64,000 nt of DNA, from assembly GCA_964609025.1 (NCBI GenBank), contig CAZSQM010000015.1, forward strand, positions 11,938 to 75,937. Reading direction: 5' to 3'. This DNA is from SIG307 sp964609025. GTDB lineage: Bacteria; Bacillota; Clostridia; Lachnospirales; Lachnospiraceae. Shown piece by piece: positions 57,604 through 64,000 of the stretch. Positions within the stretch are counted from its first letter, which is position 1. Each line of letters begins with the position of its first letter. The translations under genes were made by a program, and so were the position numbers. Below the pieces are notes generated by a model. That model had not been told where the DNA came from. It did no database searches and was given only the letters and a program-made list of their open reading frames with translations.

Positions 57604-58893
57604 ATGAGAATTTTAATTCAAAACGGATATGTGATTGACCCGGCAAGCGGCCGCGAAGGGCAGTATGATGTGCTGACGGACGGAGAACGGATTGTGCGGG
57701 TGGCGAAAGAAATAAAAGAAAGCGAAGCCGGTGCCGACCGTGTGATTGATGCTGCGGGAAAGCACGTGCTTCCGGGCTTTATCGACCTGCACGTCCATTA
57801 CCGTGAACCGGGTCTGGAATATAAGGAAACGATAGCGACCGGCTCTGCCGCTGCTGCGGCGGGGGGCTATACCACGGTCTGTCCGATGCCGAATACAAAG
57901 CCGGTTACAGACTGCGCCGAGGTGGTGAAGGAGGTCTTAAAAAAGGCGGATGAAGCAGGAAAGGTAAGAGTGCTTCCGGTAGGCGCAGTGACGCGGGGAC
58001 AGCGCGGCGAGGAACTTTCCGATATCAAAGGGCTTGCGGCTGCCGGTGCGGCAGCAGTGTCCGAGGACGGTAAGTCGGTGATGAATCCGGCGCTGTATGC
58101 GGAGGGAATGAAGCGGGCAAAGGAAGCAGGTCTTCCTGTATTTGCCCACTGCGAGGAGATTTCTCTGGTGCGCGGCGGCGTCATGAATGCCGGAACGCGT
58201 GCGGACGAACTGGGACTTCCGGGAATAACGAACGCCGTAGAGGATATTATTACGATGCGCGACATTCTTTTGGCGGAGGAAACCGGTGCAAGGCTTCATC
58301 TTTGTCACTGTTCGACGAAGTACAGCGTAGATTTTGTGCGTTTTGCAAAGAAAAAGGGGATTCCGGTTACGGCGGAGGTGTGTCCGCACCATTTTGCGCT
58401 CTGCGATGAAGACATTCCGGAAGATGACGCAAATTATAAAATGAACCCGCCGTTACGCGCAAAGGAGGATGTGCAGGCTTTGATTGCGGGCCTTCTGGAC
58501 GGCACAATGGAAGTGATTTCCACCGACCATGCACCTCATTCCGCGGAAGAAAAGAACGGTTCTATGGCAGGGGCTCCGTTCGGAATCGTCGGTTCGGAAA
58601 CGGCGTATGCATTAAGTAATACCGTTTTGGTAAAGGAGCACGGAATGATGCCGATGCAGCTGGCAGCCTGCATGAGCTATCATCCGGCGAAGGTACTGGG
58701 CAAAGAAAAAGAAATCGGTAGTCTGTCGGAAGGATATTATGCGGATATTGCAATTACCGCGCCGGACGAGGAATATACCGTATGTCCGGAGGAGTTTTTC
58801 TCAAAAGGAAGGAATACGCCCTTTGGCGGAAAGCGTGTAAAGGGAAGGGTTTATATGACAATATGCGCCGGAAAAATTACCTATGAGCGGTAG
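57604..58893 (+). CDS. pyrC: Dihydroorotase
   Basis: A 429-residue type I dihydroorotase of pyrimidine synthesis. Zinc ligands His63 and His65 are in FIDLHVHYREPG. Further metal ligands are His in FAHCEE and His in LHLCHCST, and catalytic Asp is in STDHAPHSAEEK. The family-typical LSEGYYADIAITAPDEEYTV ends the barrel and MPNTKPVTD binds the substrate. Normal length. It is separated from truA by one base, so translation is probably coupled. Confidence 0.96.
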   Translation: MRILIQNGYVIDPASGREGQYDVLTDGERIVRVAKEIKESEAGADRVIDAAGKHVLPGFIDLHVHYREPGLEYKETIATGSAAAAAGGYTTVCPMPNTKPVTDCAEVVKEVLKKADEAGKVRVLPVGAVTRGQRGEELSDIKGLAAAGAAAVSEDGKSVMNPALYAEGMKRAKEAGLPVFAHCEEISLVRGGVMNAGTRADELGLPGITNAVEDIITMRDILLAEETGARLHLCHCSTKYSVDFVRFAKKKGIPVTAEVCPHHFALCDEDIPEDDANYKMNPPLRAKEDVQALIAGLLDGTMEVISTDHAPHSAEEKNGSMAGAPFGIVGSETAYALSNTVLVKEHGMMPMQLAACMSYHPAKVLGKEKEIGSLSEGYYADIAITAPDEEYTVCPEEFFSKGRNTPFGGKRVKGRVYMTICAGKITYER

Positions 58894-58925
58894 GGCGCGC
58901 TTCGCAGGCCGCATACGGATAACGC

Positions 58926-58954
58926 TTGCGAAAGCATAGATTCTATGCTACAAT
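58926..58954 (+). promoter_or_regulatory. pyrF promoter with spacer palindrome
   Basis: TTGCGA (58926-58931) and TACAAT (58949-58954), spacing 17. The spacer holds a perfect 7-base inverted repeat AGCATAG-ATT-CTATGCT (58933-58949), an operator-like arrangement. No PyrR attenuator was seen. Confidence 0.7.
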
Positions 58955-59002
58955 GGCAAAAAGGCTTGCCGCGGAACATGCGGCAGAGAAACGGAGATTA
59001 CT

Positions 59003-59929
59003 ATGGTAAAAGAGCTTATTACAAAGATTCAGAAAACAAACGCGCCGATTGTTGTGGGATTAGACCCGATGCTTTCGTATCTTCCCGCGCAGGTGAAGGA
59101 AAAAGCGTTTGCAGAGTTCGGAGAAACATTGGAAGGCGCGGCAGAGGCGGTCTGGCAGTTTAACAAAGCCATCGTTGACGCCGTATACGATTTAATACCG
59201 GCGGTAAAGCCGCAGATTGCAATGTATGAGCAGTTCGGTATCCCGGGGCTTGCGGTATTTAAGAAAACGGTAGATTACTGTCAGGAAAAAGGTCTGGTAG
59301 TAATCGGCGACGTAAAGCGCGGCGATATCGGCTCCACTTCCGAGGCGTATGCCGTAGGACATCTCGGAAAGGTTTCCGTCGGAAGCCGCACATTTTACCC
59401 GTTCGGAGAGGATTTTGTTACCGTGAATCCGTATCTTGGCAGCGACGGTGTGAAGCCCTTTGTTAAGGTTTGTAAGGAAGAAAACAAGGGTTTATTTATT
59501 CTGGTAAAAACGTCCAATCCGTCCAGCGGAGAGTTTCAGGACCGTCTGATAGACGGTAGACCGCTGTATGAGCTTGTCGGCGAAAAGGTGGCCGAGTGGG
59601 GCGAGGACTGTATGGACGGAGAGTACAGCAACGTCGGCGCAGTGGTTGGCGCAACCTATCCGGAAATGGGCAAGGTGCTTCGCAAGCTGATGCCGAAGAG
59701 TTTTATTCTGGTGCCGGGGTACGGCGCGCAGGGCGGCAAGGCAAAAGACTTAGTGCATTACTTTAACGCGGACGGGCTCGGTGCAATCGTAAACTCTTCC
59801 CGTGGCATTATTGCCGCTTACAAGCAGGAGGCGTATGCAAAGTTCGGAGAGGTGAATTTTGCCGATGCGTCCAGACAGGCGGTCATCGATATGCGGGAGG
59901 ATATTGCAGGTGCCCTTGCGGGAAAGTAA
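59003..59929 (+). CDS. pyrF: Orotidine-5'-phosphate decarboxylase
   Basis: A 308-residue OMP decarboxylase of the longer type 2 class. IVVGLDPMLSYLP at the N terminus, the catalytic Asp103/Lys105 in GDVKRGDIGSTS, and the phosphate site LVPGYGAQGG near the C terminus. It produces UMP. Here pyrF has its own promoter 100 bases after pyrC. Ribosome site weak (AAACGGAG). Confidence 0.96.
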   Translation: MVKELITKIQKTNAPIVVGLDPMLSYLPAQVKEKAFAEFGETLEGAAEAVWQFNKAIVDAVYDLIPAVKPQIAMYEQFGIPGLAVFKKTVDYCQEKGLVVIGDVKRGDIGSTSEAYAVGHLGKVSVGSRTFYPFGEDFVTVNPYLGSDGVKPFVKVCKEENKGLFILVKTSNPSSGEFQDRLIDGRPLYELVGEKVAEWGEDCMDGEYSNVGAVVGATYPEMGKVLRKLMPKSFILVPGYGAQGGKAKDLVHYFNADGLGAIVNSSRGIIAAYKQEAYAKFGEVNFADASRQAVIDMREDIAGALAGK

Positions 59930-59934
59930 TCTAG

Positions 59935-60528
59935 TTATGCGTTTCTTTTTTTAAAGCGGCGCGAGAGGAAAACGATAAAAATTACGCCAAGCAGAACCGG
60001 AAGAAGGATATGCTTGTAGCGTGCATAATAGCCGGAAACAGCGCCCCAGTTGTCTTGAAGGAAGTACCCGAGAGAGAGCAGGGCGCTGTTCCATATTGTA
60101 ATTCCAAGGAATGAATACGGGAAATAAACGGACGGGGATTGCCCTGCTGCCCCCGCGATAAAGGCGATATAGGTACGGCAAAGCGGGATAATCCGTCCGA
60201 TGCAGACTGCCCCCGCGCCGTATTTTGCGAATTTTTCCTTGGAAGAGTCAATTCCTTTTTGGGTTTTCGGAAACCGTTTTACTAACTTTGCCAAAAGAGC
60301 ATCGCCTCCCAATCGTCCGACCAGATAGCAAAGTCCTGTCCCAAGGGTTCCCGCAAGTACCGAAAGCGGGAGAAGCAGGAAAAACGAGAGATGTTCCGAC
60401 CGGGCAAGCGCACCGGAAAAGGGCAGGACAAGTTCGCTGGAAATCGGAAAGCAGGCATATTCCAGAAAAATAATAAAAAACATGGCAAATATGCCGTAAC
60501 GGTCAAAGAGGGATAAAATGGTATCCAT
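59935..60528 (-). CDS. DedA family membrane protein
   Basis: A 197-residue DedA (SNARE-associated) protein with about four to five membrane segments. Typical motifs are IFLEYACFPISSELVLPFSGAL, GTGLCYLVGRLGGDALL, the basic GRIIPLCRTYIAFIAGAAG and FLGITIWNSALLSLGYFLQ. DedA proteins flip undecaprenyl phosphate or other lipids. Last gene of a three-gene minus-strand run. It converges on pyrF with 5 bases between. Confidence 0.93.
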   Translation of the reverse strand: MDTILSLFDRYGIFAMFFIIFLEYACFPISSELVLPFSGALARSEHLSFFLLLPLSVLAGTLGTGLCYLVGRLGGDALLAKLVKRFPKTQKGIDSSKEKFAKYGAGAVCIGRIIPLCRTYIAFIAGAAGQSPSVYFPYSFLGITIWNSALLSLGYFLQDNWGAVSGYYARYKHILLPVLLGVIFIVFLSRRFKKRNA

Positions 60529-60546
60529 GTAACTCCTTCCTGAAAA

Positions 60547-60816
60547 TTATTTGTGTAGTAACTTCTTTAACAGTTCAAATTTTGCGCGTTCCGCAGCAGA
60601 CATATCCGCCATCAGGGCAGTAATTAAAAAAGCGCTTTCCTCCTGGGTAAACTGAATGCCCAGGGCCTTCATGCGCGCCTGTGCCTTTAAAAGCAGAGGC
60701 AGAGCGGCGTCGCCGGAAAGACCGTTGGCATCTCGTACAATTTCGGAAATCAGTGCCTGCTTTTCGGGAGAAAGTTTTTGATATTCGGGAGAATTTTTTA
60801 AGGTTTCGGGCTTCAT
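60547..60816 (-). CDS. Hypothetical 89-residue helical protein
   Basis: A small, hydrophilic, probably all-helical protein (KLSPEKQALISEIVRDANGL..., LLLKAQARMKALGIQFTQEE...). No signal peptide and no cysteine. I do not recognise a family. It lies between another unknown protein and DedA, with 18 bases to the latter, and has an AGAAGGAG ribosome site, which supports real translation. Its partner is probably the upstream gene product, which has a similar LLTPEQKELYEQLM segment. Confidence 0.65.
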   Translation of the reverse strand: MKPETLKNSPEYQKLSPEKQALISEIVRDANGLSGDAALPLLLKAQARMKALGIQFTQEESAFLITALMADMSAAERAKFELLKKLLHK

Positions 60817-60864
60817 GAGAACTCCTTCTACTGATATCTTCTGCTTTCAAATTATGCAGAAGGC

Positions 60865-61560
60865 CTAGTCCGTATGCATGAGCTGTTCGTAAAGCTCCTT
60901 CTGCTCCGGTGTTAAAAGAGAATGAAGGGTGTCAAAAAGGTCGGAGGAACCGCTGTTATTGTTGCTTGCGGAAGTGTCGGGAAGGTCATTGTCTTTAGCG
61001 GCGGCTGACTCGCTGTCCTCTTTTGTTTGGTCTGTGTCTGCGGGTACGGCCTGTTCTGTTTTGTTCGCTTCTGTATCGCCAAACGACGATTTTTCGAAAG
61101 ACTGCCCGGAAAAGCCGGAAAACAGAGAGGAGAGCAGGTCCGGTGAAAGTCCGCCCAGAGAAGAAAATAATCCTGCCATACCGTCCGCGGAGCCGCCGCT
61201 GCCGTTCATCGCGGAAAAGAGTCCGGGAAGGATATCTTTATAGGTTTTATAAAACTGCATGGCCTGCAAAAGACTTGCAAGTGTGGATAGCAACGGCATA
61301 TGAAAGAGATTCCCGTAAAAGGAAAGAGAGCGCAGAAGGTTTTCCTTGTCCGAAATAAAGGCGTCGACATTATGAAGCTGTGATAGCGGCGGTATTGCCG
61401 GAAGCCTTTGCAGCCGGGAAAGCTCCGCCATATGAAAGGCGAAGGAGGCAAGGGGACGGTAGGCTTCGTGAATACATGGCAGCGCAGCGAAAAGGAGTGC
61501 GCCGAGTTCGCTGGAAGGAGTCAGTATCGGGGGGAAGGAAGAACTAAAATCCTGATTCAT
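60865..61560 (-). CDS. Unknown Ser/Leu-rich protein, 231 residues
   Basis: A 231-residue protein of no recognised family. Residues 15-110 contain leucine-rich helices (LGALLFAALPCIHEAYRPLA, MPLLSTLASLLQAMQF). A Gly/Ser-rich stretch follows (GSGGSADGMAGLFSSLGG), then a polar low-complexity region of Glu, Ala, Asp and Asn (about 155-210), and a terminal helix SLLTPEQKELYEQLMHTD. No signal peptide. The start at 61560 follows AAGGAGG; the frame stays open further upstream, but no other start has a ribosome site. First gene of the minus-strand run. Confidence 0.62.
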   Translation of the reverse strand: MNQDFSSSFPPILTPSSELGALLFAALPCIHEAYRPLASFAFHMAELSRLQRLPAIPPLSQLHNVDAFISDKENLLRSLSFYGNLFHMPLLSTLASLLQAMQFYKTYKDILPGLFSAMNGSGGSADGMAGLFSSLGGLSPDLLSSLFSGFSGQSFEKSSFGDTEANKTEQAVPADTDQTKEDSESAAAKDNDLPDTSASNNNSGSSDLFDTLHSLLTPEQKELYEQLMHTD

Positions 61561-61909
61561 AAAGCCTCCTTTCATGGGAAGAAAGAGTGTGTTTCGACAG
61601 ACAGCGGAAAACACGTTTGCAATACTATATGCAGAGAAGCGGAAAAAGAGAAGAGTTTGTAAAAAGAATAGGAGGGGATTGCTTGCGACATTCGTATTTT
61701 TTGGAAAGTATGCAGAGGATAAACAAGGGAAGAAAAGCCTCTTTTTTGATAAATGTTTAAAAATATTATCATAATTGAAACGAACTATTGACTTTTCTAC
61801 ATGTTTTAGTATAATAATATTCGTACTTACAGAGTCCTTGACGGAATGCCGGAAAATGTACTGATGAGAAGAAGTACGGAGATCCGCAAAGGGATAAAGG
61901 AGGATAAAG
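61561..61909. other. Divergent intergenic region, 349 bases
   Basis: No gene is seen. The right half (61750-61830) is very AT-rich and holds the ABC exporter promoter. Frames of 66-84 codons on both strands lack ribosome sites. The minus-strand promoter of the 231-residue gene was not recognised. Confidence 0.5.
61788..61815 (+). promoter_or_regulatory. ABC exporter operon promoter
   Basis: TTGACT (61788-61793) and TATAAT (61810-61815), spacing 16. Start near 61822; leader of about 88 bases. Confidence 0.72.
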
Positions 61910-63682
61910 ATGGAAGCAAAGAAACGGTCAAAGATGGCCTGGCTATGGGAAAATATGAAGGGATACAGGGCCATTTATATCGTAGGTATTTTAGGAACGA
62001 TTGTATACAATGTAATGCAATTGACAGTTCCGTATTTTACGCAGAGAATTATCGACTTGTTTCTGACCGGTGAAGAAGCTGCGGCAAATCTGGTAAACAA
62101 GAGGGGGGTATTCTTCCAGTTAATTATTGCAATGATTGTGTTGACCTTTGTGAGAACCCTGATTGTCTATCTGGTTTGTATGGATGTGGAATATGTGTCC
62201 CAAAAGGTATTGTATCGTATCAGAGTTCATCTGTTTGATAAAATCGAACGACAGGATATGCAGTTTTATAATACATATCGTACCGGAGACCTGATGACAC
62301 GTGTAACCGGTGACCTGGATGCGGTACGCCATATGATAGCATGGGTAATCCGGAGTATCGTAGAGGCTTTTGCGCTTTTGTTTGCGACGGCTGCGTATTT
62401 TTTCTATATGGATTGGCGTCTGGCGATATCGATTCTGGCAATCGCACCGTTTATTATGGTTATTATTGTGCTGTTCCGGAATAAGGTGGCACCGAGACAT
62501 AAGGCACTTCGTGAGAAGCTGTCCCATCTGAATACCGCCGCACAGGAAAATATCTCCGGGAACCGTGTGGTAAAGGCGTTCGCAAGAGAGGATTATGAAA
62601 TAAAGAAGTTTGATACCTGCAGTGTGGAATATTCCCGGACCAATAAGAAGACGGCAATGACATGGCTGAACTATTTCCCTTATATCGAAACCTTTGCAAA
62701 CCTGATGCCTGTTGTACTTTTGGTGGTAGGCGGTCTGTTTATTATTAACGGCCGGATTACCATGGGGGAATATGTGGCTTTCTCCAGTTTAATCTGGGCG
62801 GTACAGAATCCGATGCGAATGCTTGGAAATATTATGAATGAATTCCAGAGATTTTCCGCAGCATCCGATAAGGTTATGGAAATCTATTATTCCGAGCCTC
62901 ATATCGTAGACAAGGAAAATGCCGTTGATTTACCGGAGCGTTTCCGGGGTAAGGTGGAATTTAAAAATGTAAGCTTCCGGTATGAGGACGGAAATCTTCC
63001 GGTGCTTCACAATATATCCTTTGTGGCAAATCCGGGAGAAACCATTGCGATTATGGGAGAAACCGGCTGCGGCAAAACCTCCCTGATTCAGCTGATTCCG
63101 AGGTTTTATGAGCCTACGGAGGGTGAGGTGCTGGTGGATGATATTAATGTAAACGATATGAAGTTAGCACAGCTTCGAAAGAATATCGGTCTGGCAACGC
63201 AGGATGTTTTGTTGTACTCGGATACCATAGACGGTAACATTGCTTATGGGGACAGCAGTCTTACGAAGGAAGAAGTGGAGAAGTTTGCGAAATATTCGGC
63301 AGCGGCAAAATTTATTACGAAAATGCCGGAGGGCTATGATACCATCGTAGGCGAGCGCGGTGTAGGTTTGTCCGGCGGACAGAAGCAGCGGATCTCCTTA
63401 GCAAGAGCTTTGGCGGTAAAGCCTGCCATTCTGATTCTGGACGATACGACCTCGGCAGTGGATATGGAAACGGAAAAACAGATTCAGCATAGCTTAAACG
63501 AGCTGGATTTTCCGTGTACGAAAATCATAATCGCGCAGAGAGTGTCTACGACGAAGTTTGCGGATAAGATATTGATTATTCAGGACGGAAGAATCACCGA
63601 ATCGGGTACGCATGAGGAATTGGTTGCAAAGAAAGGCTACTACCATAGTCTGGTTCAGTTACAGACCGGAGAGGAGGTATAA
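61910..63682 (+). CDS. ABC exporter half-transporter, degenerate ATP site
   Basis: A 590-residue ABCB-type half-transporter: six membrane helices (about 20-310) then the nucleotide-binding domain. Walker A is GETGCGKT (Lys389), the signature is LSGGQKQR, and the Q-loop is ATQDVL. Asp512 follows Walker B Asp511 (ILDDTTSAVD) where catalytic Glu is expected, and the switch His is Gln543 (IIAQRVSTT). These changes define the degenerate half of heterodimeric exporters such as TM287/288 or BmrCD. The partner follows 2 bases after the stop. Substrate (drug, lipid or peptide) unknown. AAAGGAGG ribosome site. Confidence 0.94.
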   Translation: MEAKKRSKMAWLWENMKGYRAIYIVGILGTIVYNVMQLTVPYFTQRIIDLFLTGEEAAANLVNKRGVFFQLIIAMIVLTFVRTLIVYLVCMDVEYVSQKVLYRIRVHLFDKIERQDMQFYNTYRTGDLMTRVTGDLDAVRHMIAWVIRSIVEAFALLFATAAYFFYMDWRLAISILAIAPFIMVIIVLFRNKVAPRHKALREKLSHLNTAAQENISGNRVVKAFAREDYEIKKFDTCSVEYSRTNKKTAMTWLNYFPYIETFANLMPVVLLVVGGLFIINGRITMGEYVAFSSLIWAVQNPMRMLGNIMNEFQRFSAASDKVMEIYYSEPHIVDKENAVDLPERFRGKVEFKNVSFRYEDGNLPVLHNISFVANPGETIAIMGETGCGKTSLIQLIPRFYEPTEGEVLVDDINVNDMKLAQLRKNIGLATQDVLLYSDTIDGNIAYGDSSLTKEEVEKFAKYSAAAKFITKMPEGYDTIVGERGVGLSGGQKQRISLARALAVKPAILILDDTTSAVDMETEKQIQHSLNELDFPCTKIIIAQRVSTTKFADKILIIQDGRITESGTHEELVAKKGYYHSLVQLQTGEEV

Positions 63683-63684
63683 GC

Positions 63685-64000
63685 ATGGCTAGGAGAAATA
63701 CATACAGAGAAGACGAAGCACTGGAAACACCGTTTGACTACCGTCATCTTTTAAGGGCATCTGTTTATATTAAGAAGTACCTGGGCAAAATGATGTTTGC
63801 ATTTGTACTGAGTGCCATCGGCGGTATTACCGGTCTGTTCGGTCCTATGATTACACAAAAAGTGCTGGATGAAGCCATCCCGAATAAGAATGTCCGTATG
63901 CTGTTTATGATGGTGGCATTATTGTGCGCTTCCTTTATCGTGAGCATTATTTTTACTACCGTTCGTTCCAGAATCATGGTGAACGTGAGTCAGGATATTA
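63685..64000 (+). CDS. ABC exporter partner subunit, 5' part only
   Basis: The first 105 codons of a second half-transporter, cut by the window end. After a polar N terminus (starts MARRNTYREDEALETPFDYR) come the first membrane helix (about 38-58, FAFVLSAIGGITGLFGPMIT) and the second (about 73-92). The start follows GAGGAGGT and lies 2 bases after the upstream gene, so the two are coupled. The nucleotide-binding domain, expected to carry the consensus Glu and His, is outside the window. Confidence 0.88.
   Translation, partial: MARRNTYREDEALETPFDYRHLLRASVYIKKYLGKMMFAFVLSAIGGITGLFGPMITQKVLDEAIPNKNVRMLFMMVALLCASFIVSIIFTTVRSRIMVNVSQDI

Noticed and set aside
61561..61974. Upstream extension of the 231-residue minus-strand gene to 369 residues
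   Set aside because: The extension crosses the ABC exporter promoter, is AT-driven and lacks a ribosome site; ATG 61560 has AAGGAGG.
1..64000. CRISPR arrays, rRNA and tRNA genes, prophage modules
   Set aside because: No regularly spaced direct repeats, no rRNA-like blocks, no tRNA cloverleaf with CCA or GGTTCGA loop, and no phage structural genes were seen by eye.

Overview
The window looks like a chromosomal segment of a spore-forming, anaerobic Gram-positive bacterium of the Clostridia, most likely family Lachnospiraceae. Reasons: moderate G+C with GGAGG-type ribosome sites and TTGACA/TATAAT promoters throughout; a dipicolinate synthase pair (dpaA/dpaB); the Firmicutes cluster tig-clpP-clpX-lon-ysxC; the clostridial cluster rpmE-DUF1385-prmC-prfA; DUF4364, DegV, ThiT and KtrAB. 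I see no rRNA, tRNA, CRISPR array, prophage or complete insertion sequence. Genus and species cannot be fixed from what is visible.

Layout. 1-5.6 kb: tail of a probable hybrid sensor kinase, a membrane protein, an SGNH esterase, a DJ-1 family protein, an alanine/sodium symporter and a membrane diguanylate cyclase. 5.7-13.3 kb: glmM, then the protein-quality block (trigger factor, ClpP, ClpX, Lon, YsxC). 13.35-13.66 kb: the longest copy of a palindromic repeat. 13.7-17.4 kb: a sulfur/Fe-S module with an Rrf2 regulator, a divergent promoter with an inverted repeat, a tiny Met-Cys leader ORF, O-acetylhomoserine sulfhydrylase, cysteine desulfurase and IscU. 17.4-20 kb (minus strand): malic enzyme, radical SAM protein and DUF4364. 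20.2-28 kb: a diguanylate cyclase with a LacI-type sensor, KtrBA, an rRNA methyltransferase and pgi. 28-29.2 kb: an AT-richer patch with a soluble chemoreceptor-like protein. 29.4-32.4 kb: VTC-domain protein with DUF4956, then NfeD with SPFH. 32.5-36.8 kb: dipicolinate synthase, a P-loop ATPase, a 2-hydroxyacid dehydrogenase and a papain-like hydrolase. 37-40.4 kb: a calcium-loop protein and two membrane proteins of unknown function. 40.5-42.8 kb: a two-component system. 42.9-46.8 kb: rpmE-DUF1385-prmC-prfA. 47-51.6 kb: patatin, GH43, GreA, DegV and GlyA. 51.6-54.2 kb: an SPFH/zinc-ribbon pair. 54.3-55.2 kb (minus): ThiT under a TPP riboswitch. 55.4-59.9 kb: TPR-amidase, truA, pyrC and pyrF. 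59.9-61.6 kb (minus): two unknown proteins and DedA. 61.9-64 kb: a heterodimeric ABC exporter cut by the window end.

How the genes work together. The strongest functional groupings are the proteolysis/chaperone block, the sulfur and Fe-S block with its own regulator and leader, the spore dipicolinate genes, translation termination (PrmC modifies the GGQ glutamine of PrfA), pyrimidine synthesis, and two membrane-quality modules (NfeD-SPFH and SPFH/zinc-ribbon).

Most unusual items: a three-copy palindromic element sitting just past gene ends (13.35, 38.28 and 46.85 kb), with a structured centre in the long copy; a branched hairpin element at 43.13-43.26 kb with a partial second copy; the Met-Cys leader ORF; and a TruA homologue with Glu where the catalytic Asp should be. 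No complete new multi-gene system could be demonstrated; the candidates are listed as findings.
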